Below, one piece after another: positions 5,618 to 6,841 of a DNA stretch of 6,841 bases (position 1 is its first letter; every line of letters starts with the position of its first letter). The translations under genes and the position numbers were made by a program. Source of the DNA: an uncultured Clostridia bacterium (GTDB lineage: Bacteria; Bacillota; Clostridia; Oscillospirales; Oscillospiraceae); NCBI GenBank assembly GCA_945613045.1, contig CALZAG010000086.1, forward strand, positions 1 to 6,841, given 5' to 3'. Under the pieces are notes generated by a model. It made no database searches, had not been told where the DNA came from, and saw only the letters and a program-made list of their open reading frames with translations.

Positions 5618-6841
5618 ATGGATATTCTGGGTACTCTCCAAAAGCTGGCGTCCGAATCCGGCTTCGCCGCGTTCATTTTAACAGACGGCGGCTGGAAGAA
5701 CCTCGTCATGATAATCATTGCCTTTGCGCTTTTGTACTTAGGTATTGCTAAGAAGTTTGAGCCTCTGCTCCTGTGCGGCATAGCCTTCGGATGCTTACTT
5801 ACGAACCTCAGCTACTTTGTCGGCATGGGCGAAAACGCCCTTTACCACCCCGAACTGTGGACGGCATTTCTAGACGAGGCAAGCCCCTATTACCACAGCT
5901 ACGGCCATGTCATGGCAAACGCCGGTCTGCTGGACTTCTTCTATATCGGCGTCAAGGCCGGCATCTATCCCTCGCTCATATTCCTCGGCGTCGGCGCGAT
6001 GACCGACTTCGGCCCGCTGCTGGCAAACCCCAAGAGCCTTCTTCTTGGTGCTGCGGCGCAGATGGGCGTGTTCGTCGCCTTCTTCCTCGCTGTCCTGCTC
6101 GGCTTTACCGGCCCTGAGGCCGCCTCCATCGGCATCATCGGCGGCGCGGACGGCCCTACCGCTATATTCCTCACGACAAAGCTCGCTCCGCAGCTTCTCG
6201 GCCCCATCGCCATCGCCGCATATTCATACATGGCGCTGATCCCCATGATCCAGCCGCCGCTTATGAAGCTTTGCACCACCGATAAGATGCGCAAGGTAAA
6301 GATGGAGCAGGCCCGCGAGGTCTCCAAGACCGAGAAGATCATCTTCCCCATCGTCGTTGCGACCTTCGTCATCCTGCTCCTGCCCTCGACGGCTCCCCTC
6401 ATCGGCTGCCTGATGCTGGGCAACCTCTTCCGTGAGTGCGGCGTTACCGACAGGCTTTCCGACACTGCTCAGAACGCGCTGATGAACATCGTTACCATTT
6501 TCCTCGCAACCTCCGTCGGCGCCACCATGGTGGCTCAGAACTTCCTCAACGGAGCCACGATAAAGATAATACTTCTCGGCCTGTTCGCTTTCGGTATCTC
6601 CACCATCGGCGGTCTGCTCGGCGGTGTGGTCATGTACCGCACCTCCGGCGGTAAGATCAATCCCCTCATCGGCTCGGCAGGCGTCTCCGCAGTACCCATG
6701 GCCGCCCGCGTCTCTCAGGACGTCGGCCGCAAGTACAACAAGTCGAACTTCCTGCTCATGCACGCAATGGGTCCCAATGTCGCGGGCGTCATCGGCTCCG
6801 CCATCGCGGCAGGCTTCCTGCTCTCCGTCTTCGGCGGCTGA
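5618..6841 (+). CDS. oadB: Sodium-pumping oxaloacetate decarboxylase beta subunit
   Basis: A 407-residue polytopic membrane protein that decarboxylates carboxybiotin and drives Na+ out of the cell. Conserved blocks include G-I-Y-P-S-L-I-F-L-G-V-G-A-M-T-D-F at 115-131, the re-entrant region G-I-I-G-G-A-D-G-P-T at 172-181 (D178), Y204 in A-Y-S-Y-M-A-L-I-P-M-I-Q-P-P, and N-P-L-I-G-S-A-G-V-S-A-V-P at 348-360 with R364. D178, Y204, N348, G352, S357 and R364 all fall exactly 25 residues before the functional residues I recall in Klebsiella OadB (D203, Y229, N373, G377, S382, R389), so the Na+ and proton pathway appears complete. About ten hydrophobic segments are visible. Residues 64-102, between an early helix and the conserved core, form an unusually long polar loop (with ELWTAFLDEASPYYHSY). 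AAGGAGGT overlaps the previous stop, 5 nt before the ATG. Its TGA is the last codon of the window; three TTA codons occur in the first 60 residues, unlike the rest of the operon. Confidence 0.95.
   Translation: MDILGTLQKLASESGFAAFILTDGGWKNLVMIIIAFALLYLGIAKKFEPLLLCGIAFGCLLTNLSYFVGMGENALYHPELWTAFLDEASPYYHSYGHVMANAGLLDFFYIGVKAGIYPSLIFLGVGAMTDFGPLLANPKSLLLGAAAQMGVFVAFFLAVLLGFTGPEAASIGIIGGADGPTAIFLTTKLAPQLLGPIAIAAYSYMALIPMIQPPLMKLCTTDKMRKVKMEQAREVSKTEKIIFPIVVATFVILLLPSTAPLIGCLMLGNLFRECGVTDRLSDTAQNALMNIVTIFLATSVGATMVAQNFLNGATIKIILLGLFAFGISTIGGLLGGVVMYRTSGGKINPLIGSAGVSAVPMAARVSQDVGRKYNKSNFLLMHAMGPNVAGVIGSAIAAGFLLSVFGG

Noticed and set aside
3457..6763. Further long minus-strand open frames opposite oadA and oadB (3457-4089, 4333-4725, 6224-6763).
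   Set aside because: All are in register with the sense codons and arise from the same codon bias; none has domain features or start signals.
3475..6841. Operon as a methylmalonyl-CoA or glutaconyl-CoA decarboxylase.
   Set aside because: The small subunits look similar, but the first gene is a TIM-barrel PYC/OADA carboxyltransferase, not the crotonase-like acyl-CoA carboxyltransferase those enzymes use.

Overview
The window looks like chromosomal DNA from an anaerobic, low-to-mid-GC Gram-positive of the class Clostridia, most likely a gut Oscillospiraceae/Ruminococcaceae-type organism. The grounds are strong AGGAGG ribosome binding sites before every gene, a class A penicillin-binding protein with a Glu-rich cytoplasm-free tail, a BofC-like exported protein (a family associated with endospore formers), a DUF1292 protein, and a sodium-pumping decarboxylase built from four separate small genes. 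The taxon is inferred from gene content and style; no rRNA or other marker is present.

Layout. Bases 1-218 (minus) hold the N-terminal part of a small acidic DUF1292-family protein, running off the left edge. Bases 299-631 (minus) hold a 110-aa exported protein whose C-terminal half resembles the BofC C-terminal domain. A 204-bp divergent intergenic region (632-835) separates it from a class A PBP (836-2977, plus; glycosyltransferase plus transpeptidase). Next come a conserved-looking 94-aa protein of unknown function with a TTG start (2996-3280) and a strong intrinsic terminator (3295-3330), which closes this transcription unit.

After a 194-bp AT-rich intergenic region containing an extended -10 promoter, a tight four-gene operon fills 3475-6841: the oxaloacetate decarboxylase alpha carboxyltransferase without its biotin domain, a small OadG-type membrane subunit, a separate biotin carrier protein, and the OadB sodium-pumping beta subunit. 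Together they would transfer CO2 from oxaloacetate to carrier-bound biotin, decarboxylate the carboxybiotin at the membrane, and export Na+, giving pyruvate and a sodium gradient. All family-defining catalytic residues I can check are intact. The window ends exactly at the oadB stop codon, so the terminator of this operon is not visible.

I found no RNA gene, CRISPR array, mobile element or sign of recent transfer. No stretch above 300 bp lacks a gene. The content is mostly ordinary housekeeping and energy metabolism. The points most worth a second look are the unknown 94-aa protein, the BofC-like protein divergent from the PBP, the split biotin-carrier architecture, and the oddly spaced promoter elements before the PBP.
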